NCBI GenBank assembly: GCA_019639175.1
Contig: JAHBSK010000002.1
Location: 186,001-250,000, forward strand
Direction: 5' to 3'
DNA: 64,000 bases
Source: Acidobacteriota bacterium
GTDB taxonomy: Bacteria; Acidobacteriota; Blastocatellia; Pyrinomonadales; Pyrinomonadaceae
Shown: in pieces, positions 43,873-53,291 of the stretch
Numbering within the stretch: the first letter of the stretch is position 1
How the letters are laid out: each line of letters begins with the position of its first letter
The notes under the pieces: model-generated
Seen by the model: the letters and a program-made list of their open reading frames with translations, nothing else
Databases searched by the model: none
What the model was told of the DNA's origin: nothing
Made by a program: the position numbers and the translations under genes

Positions 43873-45372
43873 CTATTGCGACCTTTCAACATATTTGATG
43901 AGCGTTCTGAGAGCGACGGCAGTCGGGCCTTTTGCCTGATGCGGCTTTGCGGAATCATTCCACGCCGTACCCGCAATGTCCAGATGCGTCCATTTCGCCT
44001 TGTCGATGAACTCCTGAATAAATGCCGCTCCCATAATGGTACCGGCCTTCATTCTCGGGCCGATGTTCTTGACGTCGGCAATGTCGCTCTTGATCTGTTT
44101 GCTGTATTCCTCTGACAACGGAAGCTGCCAGAAGTTTTCGCCGACCTCTTTTCCGCAGGCGATGACGTCTTCCAACTGCGCCTGGTCGTTGCCCATGATG
44201 CCTGTGTTGTGTTCACCCAGAGCGATGATGACCGCTCCGGTCAGCGTCGCCATGTCGATGATCCGCGTCGCGCCCTGTTTTTCGGCATAGGCAACCGCGT
44301 CAGCCAGGACAAGACGGCCTTCGGCGTCGGTGTTGAGTATCTCTACCGTCTTGCCGTTCATTGCCGTGACGACATCGCTGGGGCGCGTCGCCCGGCCGTC
44401 AGGCATATTCTCAACCGCGGCGACGATTCCCAGAACAGGAACTGAAGGCTTGAGCAATCCGATTGCCCGCATCGTGCCGAGAACCGTGGCTCCGCCGGAC
44501 ATGTCGTATTTCATCGCGTCCATGTTCTCGCCGGGTTTGAGCGAGATGCCGCCGGTGTCGAATGTGATGCCTTTTCCGACCAATGCCAGCAGGTCGCCTT
44601 TTTTCGCGGTGCTTTTCGCAGGCGTGTATCTGAGGACGATAAGTTTTGCGGGCTGTTCAGAACCGGCAGAAACGCTGAGCAGGGAACCCATCCCAAGCTT
44701 TTTCATCTTTGCTTCGTCCAGAGCCTCAAATTTCAGTCCGGCTTCCTTCGCTATCTTTGAGGCACGGTTCGCCATTTCGGTTGGCGTCAGGATATTCGGC
44801 GGCTCGTTTGCAAGGTCGCGCGTGAAGTTCATCGATTCGCCGATGATCTGTCCGCGCGAAATGCCTTTTTTCAGATCGGCCGGTTTTGCACCTTCTACAA
44901 AGACGGCAAATTTCTTTACTTCCTTGGTTTCCTTGTCCGCGGTCTTGTATTTATCAAGCTCGAACTGACTGGTAACGGAACCCTGAGCGGATTGCTGGGC
45001 AATCTCTACCGCGTCGCCGTCAAACCGAGGAGAAAATGCCACCGATGTCAGATTCAGCTTTCTGACGCACCGCGTTGCAGTGCCGGCGGCAATGGCAACG
45101 TCGGACAATTTGAATTTATCCTTTTCACCGCAGCCGATGACCAGCAGACGCGACGCCTTGATGCCGCCGCCCGCTTTCAGCCTGAAAATGGCCGTTTCTC
45201 CCGAAGCGCCCTTGATCTCACCGTCTTTGATAGCAGCGGCGATCTGTCCGCCGGTCAGCCCATCAAGTTCTTTTATTCCCGCGGCTCCCGCTTTTTCGCC
45301 CTTGAACACTACAACGGCAAGAGCATCGGCGTTGCTTTTCGGGAAATCTGAAGATATGCCTTGAAATTCCAT
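43873..45372 (-). CDS. pepA: leucyl aminopeptidase (M17)
   Basis: This 499-aa cytosolic di-metal aminopeptidase has KGITFDTGGISLKPGENM with the Lys and Asp metal/catalytic residues, MKYDMSGGATVLG, and NTDAEGRLVLADA with Asp and Glu ligands. A non-catalytic N-terminal domain covers about residues 1-165. The C-terminal AAFIQEFIDKAKWTHLDIAGTAW completes the active domain. Length is standard. It follows smpB by 58 bp on the same strand and has a good terminator after it. Confidence 0.97.
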   Translation of the reverse strand: MEFQGISSDFPKSNADALAVVVFKGEKAGAAGIKELDGLTGGQIAAAIKDGEIKGASGETAIFRLKAGGGIKASRLLVIGCGEKDKFKLSDVAIAAGTATRCVRKLNLTSVAFSPRFDGDAVEIAQQSAQGSVTSQFELDKYKTADKETKEVKKFAVFVEGAKPADLKKGISRGQIIGESMNFTRDLANEPPNILTPTEMANRASKIAKEAGLKFEALDEAKMKKLGMGSLLSVSAGSEQPAKLIVLRYTPAKSTAKKGDLLALVGKGITFDTGGISLKPGENMDAMKYDMSGGATVLGTMRAIGLLKPSVPVLGIVAAVENMPDGRATRPSDVVTAMNGKTVEILNTDAEGRLVLADAVAYAEKQGATRIIDMATLTGAVIIALGEHNTGIMGNDQAQLEDVIACGKEVGENFWQLPLSEEYSKQIKSDIADVKNIGPRMKAGTIMGAAFIQEFIDKAKWTHLDIAGTAWNDSAKPHQAKGPTAVALRTLIKYVERSQ

Positions 45373-45430
45373 TAAGTTCCTCTTTGATAAATTTATGTTA
45401 TGCGGTCAAAACTACTGTAATATCTATAAC

Positions 45431-45889
45431 TTATCTCATGCTTTCTTTCAACTGTTGACGCGTTTCTTTCTCGATAGTTTTTTTCATTTCAGACTCGCGC
45501 TTATCATACAATTTCTTACCTTTTGCGACGCCGATCTCAAATTTTATCCGCCCGTTCTTCCAATAGATCGCCGTGACGACAAGCGTCATGCCTTTCTGTG
45601 TCGTTTCGCGTTCGAGTTTTTCGATCTCTTTTCTGTGAAGGAGCAGTTTTCGCGTCCTCAGCGGTTCATGATTCTGCTTGTTGCCATGTGAATAAGGCGA
45701 GATATGGGCGTTCGTCAGCCAAACCTCGCCGTCGCGCACCGTGACGTACGAATCCTTTAACTGAATACGTCCGGCCATGATGCTTTTTACCTCAGTGCCG
45801 AGCAGAACGGCGCCCGCTTCGTATTTATCAAGTATGTGATACTCATGAAACGCCTGGCGGTTATTGATTATCTCTTTCGGTGACGACAT
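45431..45889 (-). CDS. smpB: SsrA-binding protein
   Basis: This 152-aa partner of tmRNA is needed for rescue of stalled ribosomes. Motifs: NRQAFHEYHILDKYEAGAVL, GTEVKSIMAGRIQLKDSY, ISPYSHGNKQNHEPLRTRKLLLHRKEI, and the basic tail VAKGKKLYDKRESEMKKTIE. The tmRNA gene itself was not found nearby. The gene is followed by pepA. Confidence 0.97.
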   Translation of the reverse strand: MSSPKEIINNRQAFHEYHILDKYEAGAVLLGTEVKSIMAGRIQLKDSYVTVRDGEVWLTNAHISPYSHGNKQNHEPLRTRKLLLHRKEIEKLERETTQKGMTLVVTAIYWKNGRIKFEIGVAKGKKLYDKRESEMKKTIEKETRQQLKESMR

Positions 45890-46024
45890 AAACCTTTTAT
45901 TTTGCTCCTATTTTGCCGGTGAATCAAGCCGTTCACCGCATTGCCGGAGGCCGTAACGAGCACATTGCAGGCCGGCGGCTGAGTTGACAAAGATCGGTTT
46001 AGAACCTTAGATTAGTAATAACGC

Positions 46025-46098
46025 TGGGAGATCGTCTAATGGTAGGACTGCAGTCTCTGGATCTGCCTATCGGGGTTCGAATCCCTGTCTCCCAGCCA
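46025..46098 (+). tRNA. tRNA-Gln (anticodon CTG)
   Basis: The acceptor stem TGGGAGA pairs with TCTCCCA. The anticodon arm is GCAGT-CTCTGGA-TCTGC with CTG at 46057-46059 (one unpaired position next to the loop). The T-loop is GGTTCGAATCC, the discriminator G, and CCA is encoded. With the TTG tRNA at 26215 it covers both Gln codons. Confidence 0.94.
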
Positions 46099-46194
46099 AA
46101 TTTTCAGTAGGCAGATGGCCGTTCGCGGCAGGCAGCAGCTTTATTAAGTTCAGGCCAAAACCGCCGCCGACCGCCTGCATACTGCCGACAGCTT

Positions 46195-46641
46195 ATGGAC
46201 GTCTGGCACGAAACCGAATTACGGGTTAGGTATGCCGAGACCGATCAGATGGGGATAGTTCACCACTCGAATTATCTTATTTGGTTCGAAGCCGGCAGAA
46301 GCGATCTGTGCCGTGCAAGAGGCTTTTCCTACAAGGACATGGAAAAGGACGACGGTGCCCTGATGGTCGTCGCCGAAAGTTACGTCCGATACAAATCACC
46401 CGCATTTTACGAAGACATTGTGGTCGTCAAGACCAACGTCGCCGAAGTTCGCAGCCGTTCCATCCGTTTTGTTTATGAGATCGTGCGCCCCGCAGACAAT
46501 ATGCTGCTGGCCGAAGGCGAGACCGTCCACCTCGTAACGGATGCCGATAAAAAGGTCCGTTCCGTTCCTGAAATATACAAGCGCCTGCTCCTTGCCGATC
46601 AGGCAGGACAGGCATTTCCAGCCGGACAAGCACCCAGTTAA
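46195..46641 (+). CDS. acyl-CoA thioesterase, YbgC-like hotdog fold
   Basis: This 148-aa protein opens HETELRVRYAETDQMGIVHHSNYLIWFE, the signature of the YbgC/4-hydroxybenzoyl-CoA thioesterase group with the catalytic Asp in TDQMG. The rest fits the fold (FYEDIVVVKTNV, SIRFVYEI, LLAEGETVHLV). It hydrolyses an acyl-CoA thioester. The chain length is not known. The last 15 residues (AGQAFPAGQAPS) are an added tail. It starts 97 bp after tRNA-Gln and begins a forward run of genes. Confidence 0.9.
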   Translation: MDVWHETELRVRYAETDQMGIVHHSNYLIWFEAGRSDLCRARGFSYKDMEKDDGALMVVAESYVRYKSPAFYEDIVVVKTNVAEVRSRSIRFVYEIVRPADNMLLAEGETVHLVTDADKKVRSVPEIYKRLLLADQAGQAFPAGQAPS

Positions 46642-46707
46642 TAACCTTTTCAGAGCCGTCAGTTTCCCAAACTTGAATACATACACCGCGGCGTCTAAAC
46701 TGGATGT

Positions 46708-46920
46708 ATGCCCGGTTCCGCCACTGCTGAAATATACTTCATCGCTTCGATGATGATCCTGATACTGCTGATAAGCGGTGTGACCGTTTTTTTCTTTGCA
46801 AAGACATATAAAAAGGAAATGGCGGAGCGGGCAAAACGCGTCAATAAGGCCAAAGAGGACACGTCTTCTGAAAACACCTCGCCGCCGAACATGAGCGAAA
46901 ATAACACTGTCGGAGAATAG
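46708..46920 (+). CDS. small single-helix membrane protein
   Basis: This 70-aa protein has one hydrophobic segment (about residues 8-30, IYFIASMMILILLISG and VTVFFFA), then a basic stretch KTYKKEMAERAKRVNKAKED and a Ser/Asn-rich tail. It ends 4 bp before the next gene, so it is probably part of that unit. No family is recognised. A role as a membrane-bound accessory is possible. Coding is supported by position and the clean helix-basic-tail plan only. Confidence 0.5.
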   Translation: MPGSATAEIYFIASMMILILLISGVTVFFFAKTYKKEMAERAKRVNKAKEDTSSENTSPPNMSENNTVGE

Positions 46921-46924
46921 TAAA

Positions 46925-47482
46925 ATGGGAACATCAAGGCTTCTTACGGCGTCCGAAGCCGTTCTTGTCGTCATTGACGTCCAGGAGGCGTTCAGAACGG
47001 CGATACCTGATTTTTCGCAGATCGCGGCGCGTATCGCGACGGCGATAAACGGTTTTGAGATATTGGGTTTGCCGATAATGGTGACGGAGCAATATCCGAA
47101 AGGGCTGGGGCGCACGGCTGAGGAGCTGATGATGAGTTTTGACACGCCGCAGAGCGTGATCGAAAAAACGACGTTCAGTTCTTACGGGTCTGAAGAATTT
47201 GTCACAGAGCTAAAAGCAACGAACGCCCGGCAGGTTCTGCTGTGCGGCGTCGAGACGCACGTTTGCGTCAACCAGACGGCGCATGACCTGTTGGCGGCGG
47301 ATTACGAGGTTCATCTGCTGACGGACGGCGTGTCGTCGCGTTTTGAATCGGACAAAAAGGCCGGATTGGAGAAAATGTTTACGAGCGGTGTAGTTCCTTC
47401 GTCGGTTGAGATGGCACTGTTCGAACTGATGCGAGATTCGCGTCACGATAAGTTCAAGGAGATACAGGCGCTCGTCAAATAG
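46925..47482 (+). CDS. isochorismatase-like hydrolase
   Basis: This 185-aa cysteine hydrolase has VLVVIDVQEAFR (Asp), VTEQYPKGLGRT (Lys) and LCGVETHVCVNQTAHDL with the nucleophile Cys, and a VVPSSVEMALFELM tail. The pattern fits the YcaC/isochorismatase-like group of uncertain substrates and not a true siderophore enzyme, since no siderophore genes are near. Size is normal. It precedes the helicase gene by 17 bp, so the two are probably transcribed together. Confidence 0.9.
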   Translation: MGTSRLLTASEAVLVVIDVQEAFRTAIPDFSQIAARIATAINGFEILGLPIMVTEQYPKGLGRTAEELMMSFDTPQSVIEKTTFSSYGSEEFVTELKATNARQVLLCGVETHVCVNQTAHDLLAADYEVHLLTDGVSSRFESDKKAGLEKMFTSGVVPSSVEMALFELMRDSRHDKFKEIQALVK

Positions 47483-47499
47483 CATCGGCAAAAGATAAT

Positions 47500-49938
47500 A
47501 TGGACATCCTTTCTTCATTGAATCCGCAGCAGCGTGAGGCCGTAGAAGCGACCGAAGGGCCGCTTCTAGTGCTTGCCGGAGCGGGTTCGGGCAAAACACG
47601 CGTAATAACGGTCCGCATCGCGTATCTTATTGCGGAAAAAGGAGTTTTGCCGCACAACATTCTTGCCGTGACTTTTACGAACAAGGCCGCAGGCGAGATG
47701 CGCGAGCGCGTCGTGGAATTGCTGAAAGGGCAGCCGATAAGCTCATTTCCGCTGATAACGACGTTCCACAGTTTTTGCGTTCGCATATTGCGCCGTGACA
47801 TAGAGGCGTTGGGCGAAGGATACAAAACCAATTTTACGATCTACGACACTGACGATTCGCAAAAGGTCATCAAGGCATGCATAAAAGACCTCGGGTTTGA
47901 TGAAAAGCAGATCAATCCCCGAATGGTCAGGTCGGCGATCAGCAACGCAAAGAACAAAGGCGAGGACGTTGAACTGTTTTCGTCACGGATAGAGCATACC
48001 GACGAAAAACGTACGGCGACGGCAAAGGTCTTCAGAATGTACGAACAGCGTCTGCGGACGGCGAACGCTTTGGATTTTGACGACCTGCTGATAAAGACCG
48101 TCCGGCTTTTGGGCAGATCGCCGGAGATACGCGAAAAATACAACGACCGATATAAATACATTCTGGTTGACGAATATCAGGACACAAATCCGCTCCAGCT
48201 TTCGCTGATCCGCTATCTGACCGAAAAGCAGGAAAATATCTGTGTCGTCGGTGACGACGCCCAGAGCATCTACGGTTTTCGGCAGGCGGACATCCGCAAC
48301 ATTCTGGAATTTGAGTTGCACTATCCGACGGCGAAGGTCATCCTGCTGGAGCAAAATTATCGTTCGACACAGACGATCCTCGATGTTGCCGATTCGATCA
48401 TATCGAACAACATAAATCAGAAAAAGAAAAAGCTATGGACATCCAATATGGGCGGCGAACGCGTTTTTTACTATCAATCGGGCGACGCCGACGGCGAGGG
48501 AAGGTTCGTTGCCGGAAAGATCGAGGAGCATTTAAGGCGTCAGCCCACTGAAAAGATCGCCGTGCTTTACCGCACAAACGCTCAGTCGCGTGTGTTCGAA
48601 GAAACATTGCGCCGATCACGCATCGGGTACAACATTGTCGGCGGATTTTCGTTCTACGAGCGGCAGGAAATAAAGGACATCATCGCGTACCTGAAACTCG
48701 CGCTGAATCCGTTTGACGACATCGCGTTGCTGCGTGTGGTGAACACGCCGGCGCGCGGCATCGGGAAAACATCGCTGGATGAACTGGCGGCACAGGCCAG
48801 GAGTTTGGGTTCGTCGCTGTGGGAAGCCGTCGGGACGATCACCGATCCGGCATTTGCCGGACAAACGACACTGACCAACAGAGCAAAGGATGCGCTTCGT
48901 TCATTCAAACGCGTTGTCGAAGGACTTCAGCAAAAAACGGCGGAAGCGGCGGAATCGTCAAAGAAGGTTTCGGATGTCGTGATAGCGGCGATAGACGACA
49001 GCGGTTATTCGTTGATGCTGCGGTCGGACAATTCGGATGAGGCCGAGGCACGGCTGGAGAACCTTGAGGAACTGGTGAACGCGGCCGCCGATTATGACGT
49101 CATGAAAGACGCGAACCTGCGTGATTTCATCGACCACGCCGCTCTTACATCTGACACGGACAAATTTGACCGCAACGCAGATGTCACGCTGATGACAATT
49201 CATGCCGCAAAAGGGCTGGAGTTTCCGGTCGTGTTTCTCGTCGGGCTGGAGGACGGCATCTTTCCGCACTCGCGCAGCATCAATGACGCAAAGGAATTGG
49301 AAGAAGAGCGCCGCCTTGCGTATGTGGCGATAACACGCGCCGAAAAGGTGCTGTACATAACGCATTCCATGCGTCGGCGTGTTTATGGCGAAGAGATGGC
49401 TTCGGAACCGTCGCAATTTCTAAACGAGCTTCCGCTTGAACTTATCGAGGATCTTTCATACGGCCCGTCGTGGCTTTCGTTCGCGCGAAGCCCGGCAACG
49501 CGTTCAAATGCGTATGCGGCAGCCGCTCTGCGGGGCGAGACAAAAAAGGAAAAGCCGCGGAACCTTTACACAGGCAAGACGTATAACAGCACTGAGGCGA
49601 TAGCTGAATTTTTCAAGAAAAGGGAATCAACGAAAAATGATGTGGCCGTTTCTCATAACGCTGAAACCGGCGGTGACACCGGTGAACAGTCGGACAGATT
49701 GACAGGATATGGTAAGCTGAAAGCTTTGGCATCCCGCGAAAAAAGAGAGGATGACAAGCCGCCTGTATCTGCCGGCGGAGCGTTTGTTCCGGGTTCTCAT
49801 GTCCGTCACGAAAAATACGGACGCGGCCTGGTGCTCAGAAGAGAAGGAAGCGGCAACAACGTAAAATTGACCATCAGCTTTCCCGGTTTCGGGCAAAAGA
49901 AGATGATGGAAAAATATGCCAATCTGCAAAACGCCTGA
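47500..49938 (+). CDS. UvrD/PcrA-family DNA helicase
   Basis: This 812-aa SF1A 3'-5' helicase acts in repair and replication restart. Motifs: NPQQREAVEA (Q motif), LAGAGSGKTRVITVRI (Walker A), FTNKAAGEMRERV, VDEYQDTNPLQLSL, VGDDAQSIYGFRQADI, EQNYRST, TIHAAKGLEFPVVFLVGLEDG, and EERRLAYVAITRAEK. The C-terminal 50 residues (GSHVRHEKYGRGLVLRREG) form the Tudor-like domain of PcrA that binds RNA polymerase. It is called PcrA-like for that tail; UvrD is the other name for the same role. Confidence 0.95.
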   Translation: MDILSSLNPQQREAVEATEGPLLVLAGAGSGKTRVITVRIAYLIAEKGVLPHNILAVTFTNKAAGEMRERVVELLKGQPISSFPLITTFHSFCVRILRRDIEALGEGYKTNFTIYDTDDSQKVIKACIKDLGFDEKQINPRMVRSAISNAKNKGEDVELFSSRIEHTDEKRTATAKVFRMYEQRLRTANALDFDDLLIKTVRLLGRSPEIREKYNDRYKYILVDEYQDTNPLQLSLIRYLTEKQENICVVGDDAQSIYGFRQADIRNILEFELHYPTAKVILLEQNYRSTQTILDVADSIISNNINQKKKKLWTSNMGGERVFYYQSGDADGEGRFVAGKIEEHLRRQPTEKIAVLYRTNAQSRVFEETLRRSRIGYNIVGGFSFYERQEIKDIIAYLKLALNPFDDIALLRVVNTPARGIGKTSLDELAAQARSLGSSLWEAVGTITDPAFAGQTTLTNRAKDALRSFKRVVEGLQQKTAEAAESSKKVSDVVIAAIDDSGYSLMLRSDNSDEAEARLENLEELVNAAADYDVMKDANLRDFIDHAALTSDTDKFDRNADVTLMTIHAAKGLEFPVVFLVGLEDGIFPHSRSINDAKELEEERRLAYVAITRAEKVLYITHSMRRRVYGEEMASEPSQFLNELPLELIEDLSYGPSWLSFARSPATRSNAYAAAALRGETKKEKPRNLYTGKTYNSTEAIAEFFKKRESTKNDVAVSHNAETGGDTGEQSDRLTGYGKLKALASREKREDDKPPVSAGGAFVPGSHVRHEKYGRGLVLRREGSGNNVKLTISFPGFGQKKMMEKYANLQNA

Positions 49939-50011
49939 CGCTGTTCCGTCCTTCTTCTTGGAACCGCGGCCTCGCGGTCAACAGGCATTACTCATAAACA
50001 ATGTGCTTATT

Positions 50012-50434
50012 ATGAAAAACAAGATCTCGTTCTTATTGGTTTTGGGTTTACTGACAGCGGCCGTTTTGGGCTGTGGCGGCCTTAATCCTTTTTCCGACGG
50101 AAAGGAAAGCGCGAATACTTCCGAAAGAACCAAGCCGGACACGGTAGGTGACAAGGCCGTCGATGTTGCTGTCGGCGAGGAGAAGATCGGAATACCGGAA
50201 TGTGATGCGGTCGTCGATGAACTTGTCGGCCAGACCAAAAGCAAAAACGATGACGAGGGCTATGTAGCCAAGGCGTTTCGCCAGTATTGGGAGAACATGA
50301 TCCGCGAAGCGATCCGCAAGAGCGTTGAGGAAAACAAGAACGATCCGGAAAAGCTCGCAACCGAATGCAGGAAGATCATGGTCCAGCTTGAGAAATTCAA
50401 GAAAGAGGAAGAAGCCAAGAAAGCAGAGCAATAG
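50012..50434 (+). CDS. small lipoprotein of unknown function
   Basis: This 140-aa protein is read from the ATG at 50012, which starts a signal peptide with a lipobox (TAAVLGCGG). A Ser/Glu/Lys-rich linker follows, then a helical part (ECDAVVDELVGQTKS, YVAKAFRQYWENMIREAIRKS, ATECRKIMVQLEKFKKEEE). Two Cys in the mature chain (PECDA and ATECRK) may pair. No known family. Its last codons form half of the shared hairpin at 50422-50450, and it converges on the large secreted protein gene. Confidence 0.65.
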   Translation: MKNKISFLLVLGLLTAAVLGCGGLNPFSDGKESANTSERTKPDTVGDKAVDVAVGEEKIGIPECDAVVDELVGQTKSKNDDEGYVAKAFRQYWENMIREAIRKSVEENKNDPEKLATECRKIMVQLEKFKKEEEAKKAEQ

Positions 50435-50450
50435 GCCTTATTGCTCTGCT
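50422..50450. terminator. hairpin formed by two converging gene ends
   Basis: AGCAGAGCAATAGG and CCTTATTGCTCTGCT, one base bulged, spanning both stop codons (50434 and 50438). Both proteins end in ...AEQ because their last codons are the two arms of one hairpin. No long T-run on either side. Confidence 0.7.
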
Positions 50451-53179
50451 TCCTCACTTATAAGTTTTCTGGTCCACGGGCTGTTGGGATAACGTCTTTT
50501 CAACAGCTCGCCTATCTCTTTCTGAAGCTCAAAATTACCGCCGCAGCTCCATTTTGACCAGCCGTTCGCCGTGTGCATTACGTAGAGACTTTCGGGTATT
50601 CTGGCATCGTTCGGTGAGCGGCGCGCCCATTCGAGGACGCGGTTGCCGAGATATGTGGTTGCGTCGCCAAAGCCTTTTAATTTCTCTCTTTCCCTATCCA
50701 CAGCAGCCTTGTGGGCCGGTGTTATAAATGCCGGCGGCTTTATGGACGAACGGTTCACCGTGTTCTCGGTCTCTTCGTCATAGACCTCGTCATATGGTTC
50801 GCACCACCAGTTATCTGTATCCCACGGATCGGGGTCGTTGTTGGCCTTTCCGAGGCCTCCTTCGATAAAGGGCGTCAGTTTTGGATTTTTGACCAGCATA
50901 TACAGCGTTGCGTTTCGGCGGGCCGCTGGGCCGTTCGCTATCTGTATGAACCGGAGCGATTCGGCAAGGTCAGGATGGTATTTTACGACCTCGGGAGCAA
51001 GCCTTGTCGCCGTTGCCGTGTCGTCCAAAAGTACGGCCCGCGTCCACGCGGCGACGACAAACCTTTCACGCAGATAAGGCGGCAGACGGTCAGAGTTTGA
51101 CGCTTCGATAAGCAGCGAAAGCGAAAAGAACTGATTGATGGTGTTGACCGTTCTGCCGTCGAACATCACACGGTCGCGCCATTCTTTTTCATTGCGAAAC
51201 TGTTCCTCGACCTCACGTTCATAAGCCTCGCGGCCTTCCTTGTTGTATTCGGGGTTGTAGTTTCGCTTCATCTCCTCGATGATCTCATCAACCGACCCGA
51301 AGCTGCCGCTGAAATCAAAGGTGAAAGGACGGCGAAGAGAAAAACGAAGGAAATCATCCAGCGTTTCCGCAAGTCCCTGACGCAGGTTGTCCAGTTGGTT
51401 GGCGGAGGAAACAGGGATATCGGCCGAATAGGCAAATATATCCTCGATCAGCTTTTTCGCCTCGGCACTTTTGCCCTGTTCAATAAGAAGCCGGGCGGCG
51501 TGATAGCCGATGGTCGGATACGACGGCGAGTGGCGGTCAGCACGCTCGGCGTCCTTCAAAAGCAGCTCCAGTTCGGCGGATGATCTGTTCGCCTTGGAAA
51601 GAGCCGTCATCAGCCAAAGCGGTGACGACGTTTGCCTGTATCGTTCCAGCGAATAACGATATGCCTCGTCACCCTGTATCTGATAAGCAAAGAGCCAATC
51701 GGTCAGGTCGTTGTTTTTGAGAAAATCCGGGAGCATGGCGATGCGGAGGCTTTCGTCGCTATAAAGATAGTTTCTGCGTCCTGAAGATCTTCGCTGGGAA
51801 AACTGTCCGGTGTAGGCATTTTGCCTTCCACGGCGGACCTCATCTTTCATACGTTCCGATAAAGGCTCACCAACGACCCTTTCCGTTTCCGCCAGTGCAT
51901 CAGCGTCATTTGCGTCGGTCGAAACGTATATCCGCCATGATCTGGAAAAATCCTCGGAATGAATGATGAAAACAAGGTCTGTGTCACTTTTTTTCTCGGA
52001 CGAGGCAGTGACGTTCATCGTTTCTATATACTGCGGCCCCGGCGTTCTCTCATTCACCTCCTTTAGCCGACGCAGAGCATTCTGCTGTTCGGGCGTGAGC
52101 TTTGGTTCTTCTCCGTTCGATGCCGGTTTTATCGTCGCGACGATCTCTTGGAGGCGGTCACGTTCGCGGTCGCTGAGAATTTTTTGCTCAAATCCGCTCA
52201 AGAGCCAGGTTAAATCGATGAGTTCCTGTCTGAAGTTTCGCGAACCGGAGCTTCTAAGTATGTTCGCAAGCTCCTGAACACGTTCCTCCGGACGGAGGCG
52301 GTATTTGATCATTCCGAGCATGCCTTCGACCGAATCGGTGAACTTGTTGGTCGAGGGAGAAAAGCTGCGAAAATGCTCTTCGGCTTCCTCGTAATATCGT
52401 TTGACCCGGTCGGGATCTTCGGTCATGCTTGCCTGCCGGATGAGCGTTCGGCCGACAAGGTAATCGGCGGTTTCCCGCCATGGTGAATCGTAGTCCAAAG
52501 CGATCTCTCTGAAGATGCTTTTGGCTTTTTCAAAATCGAGCGAATAGAATGCGGCGGCGGCAATTTGGTAAGCGCGGTCTTTTTGCAGCCATTCGGGCAT
52601 GCCGGGAACGAGCGGTTCGGGAGACTGTTTTCCGCTGGCACAATTTGCGAAAACGATGTCCTGTGCCGTAAGCCAGTGTTTGACGTTCACGTCTTCCGCA
52701 CCGTAAGATCCGATACGTGATGAAAGGGTCTCGGTTGCCGTCTCAAAGGCGTTGGCGGCACAGTTCGGGAAAAAATCATAACCGCCGTACTCGCGTTCGA
52801 CATATATTTCCGGCAGCTTTTCTTCCTTGTCGGCAACGTCCTTTCGTTTTTCCACCCATGCCTTGACCGCTTCATCGACGCTGCGGTCGTCAGTGCCTTC
52901 GTTGCGGAACCTGGCCTTCCAGATGTCGATCAGGGCCTTCTGCTCATCCGCCGAAAACGCTCCGCCATTGATGTAACGATACGCCGCGAATAATACGGAA
53001 CGTTCGAAGGTCGGCTTTATGATGCCGAGATTGCCGGCGGCAAAATCGGTGTAGGGAAATTCGGGAGCTCGTCTGACATCAAAGACCGGGGAAACATAAC
53101 CCGGGCCGCAGGGCAGAGCATTTGCGAACAATGCAAAAAGAAGAAACAGACAAGAGAGCAGACGTATCGTTTTTTTCAT
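50438..53179 (-). CDS. large secreted helical-repeat protein of unknown function
   Basis: This protein is up to 916 aa; ATG 53179 is preferred over the TTG at 53188. A signal peptide (about residues 1-25, LFALFANALPCGPGYV) precedes a long mature part with no named domain. Repeated helical stretches look like TPR/SEL1-type (YQIAAAAFYSLDFEKAKSIF, YLVGRTLIRQASMTED, ARLLIEQGKSAEAKKLIEDI). Several Cys residues occur (FFPNCAANAF, FANCASGKQ, NWWCEPYDE, WSCGGNFELQ). The region near 480-510 is Arg-rich. I recognise the type from acidobacterial genomes but not a function. It may be a scaffold for envelope complexes. Confidence 0.6.
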   Translation of the reverse strand: MKKTIRLLSCLFLLFALFANALPCGPGYVSPVFDVRRAPEFPYTDFAAGNLGIIKPTFERSVLFAAYRYINGGAFSADEQKALIDIWKARFRNEGTDDRSVDEAVKAWVEKRKDVADKEEKLPEIYVEREYGGYDFFPNCAANAFETATETLSSRIGSYGAEDVNVKHWLTAQDIVFANCASGKQSPEPLVPGMPEWLQKDRAYQIAAAAFYSLDFEKAKSIFREIALDYDSPWRETADYLVGRTLIRQASMTEDPDRVKRYYEEAEEHFRSFSPSTNKFTDSVEGMLGMIKYRLRPEERVQELANILRSSGSRNFRQELIDLTWLLSGFEQKILSDRERDRLQEIVATIKPASNGEEPKLTPEQQNALRRLKEVNERTPGPQYIETMNVTASSEKKSDTDLVFIIHSEDFSRSWRIYVSTDANDADALAETERVVGEPLSERMKDEVRRGRQNAYTGQFSQRRSSGRRNYLYSDESLRIAMLPDFLKNNDLTDWLFAYQIQGDEAYRYSLERYRQTSSPLWLMTALSKANRSSAELELLLKDAERADRHSPSYPTIGYHAARLLIEQGKSAEAKKLIEDIFAYSADIPVSSANQLDNLRQGLAETLDDFLRFSLRRPFTFDFSGSFGSVDEIIEEMKRNYNPEYNKEGREAYEREVEEQFRNEKEWRDRVMFDGRTVNTINQFFSLSLLIEASNSDRLPPYLRERFVVAAWTRAVLLDDTATATRLAPEVVKYHPDLAESLRFIQIANGPAARRNATLYMLVKNPKLTPFIEGGLGKANNDPDPWDTDNWWCEPYDEVYDEETENTVNRSSIKPPAFITPAHKAAVDREREKLKGFGDATTYLGNRVLEWARRSPNDARIPESLYVMHTANGWSKWSCGGNFELQKEIGELLKRRYPNSPWTRKLISEEAEQ

Positions 53180-53291
53180 AGGACGCAAGCAAGCTGAGGA
53201 AAATGCCGCTAAAAACAGAACGCTTCAAATATACCTCAAATGCACTTTTCATCAAAGAATTTTTATGCAGGAGGTCACGCCTTTGGAAACG

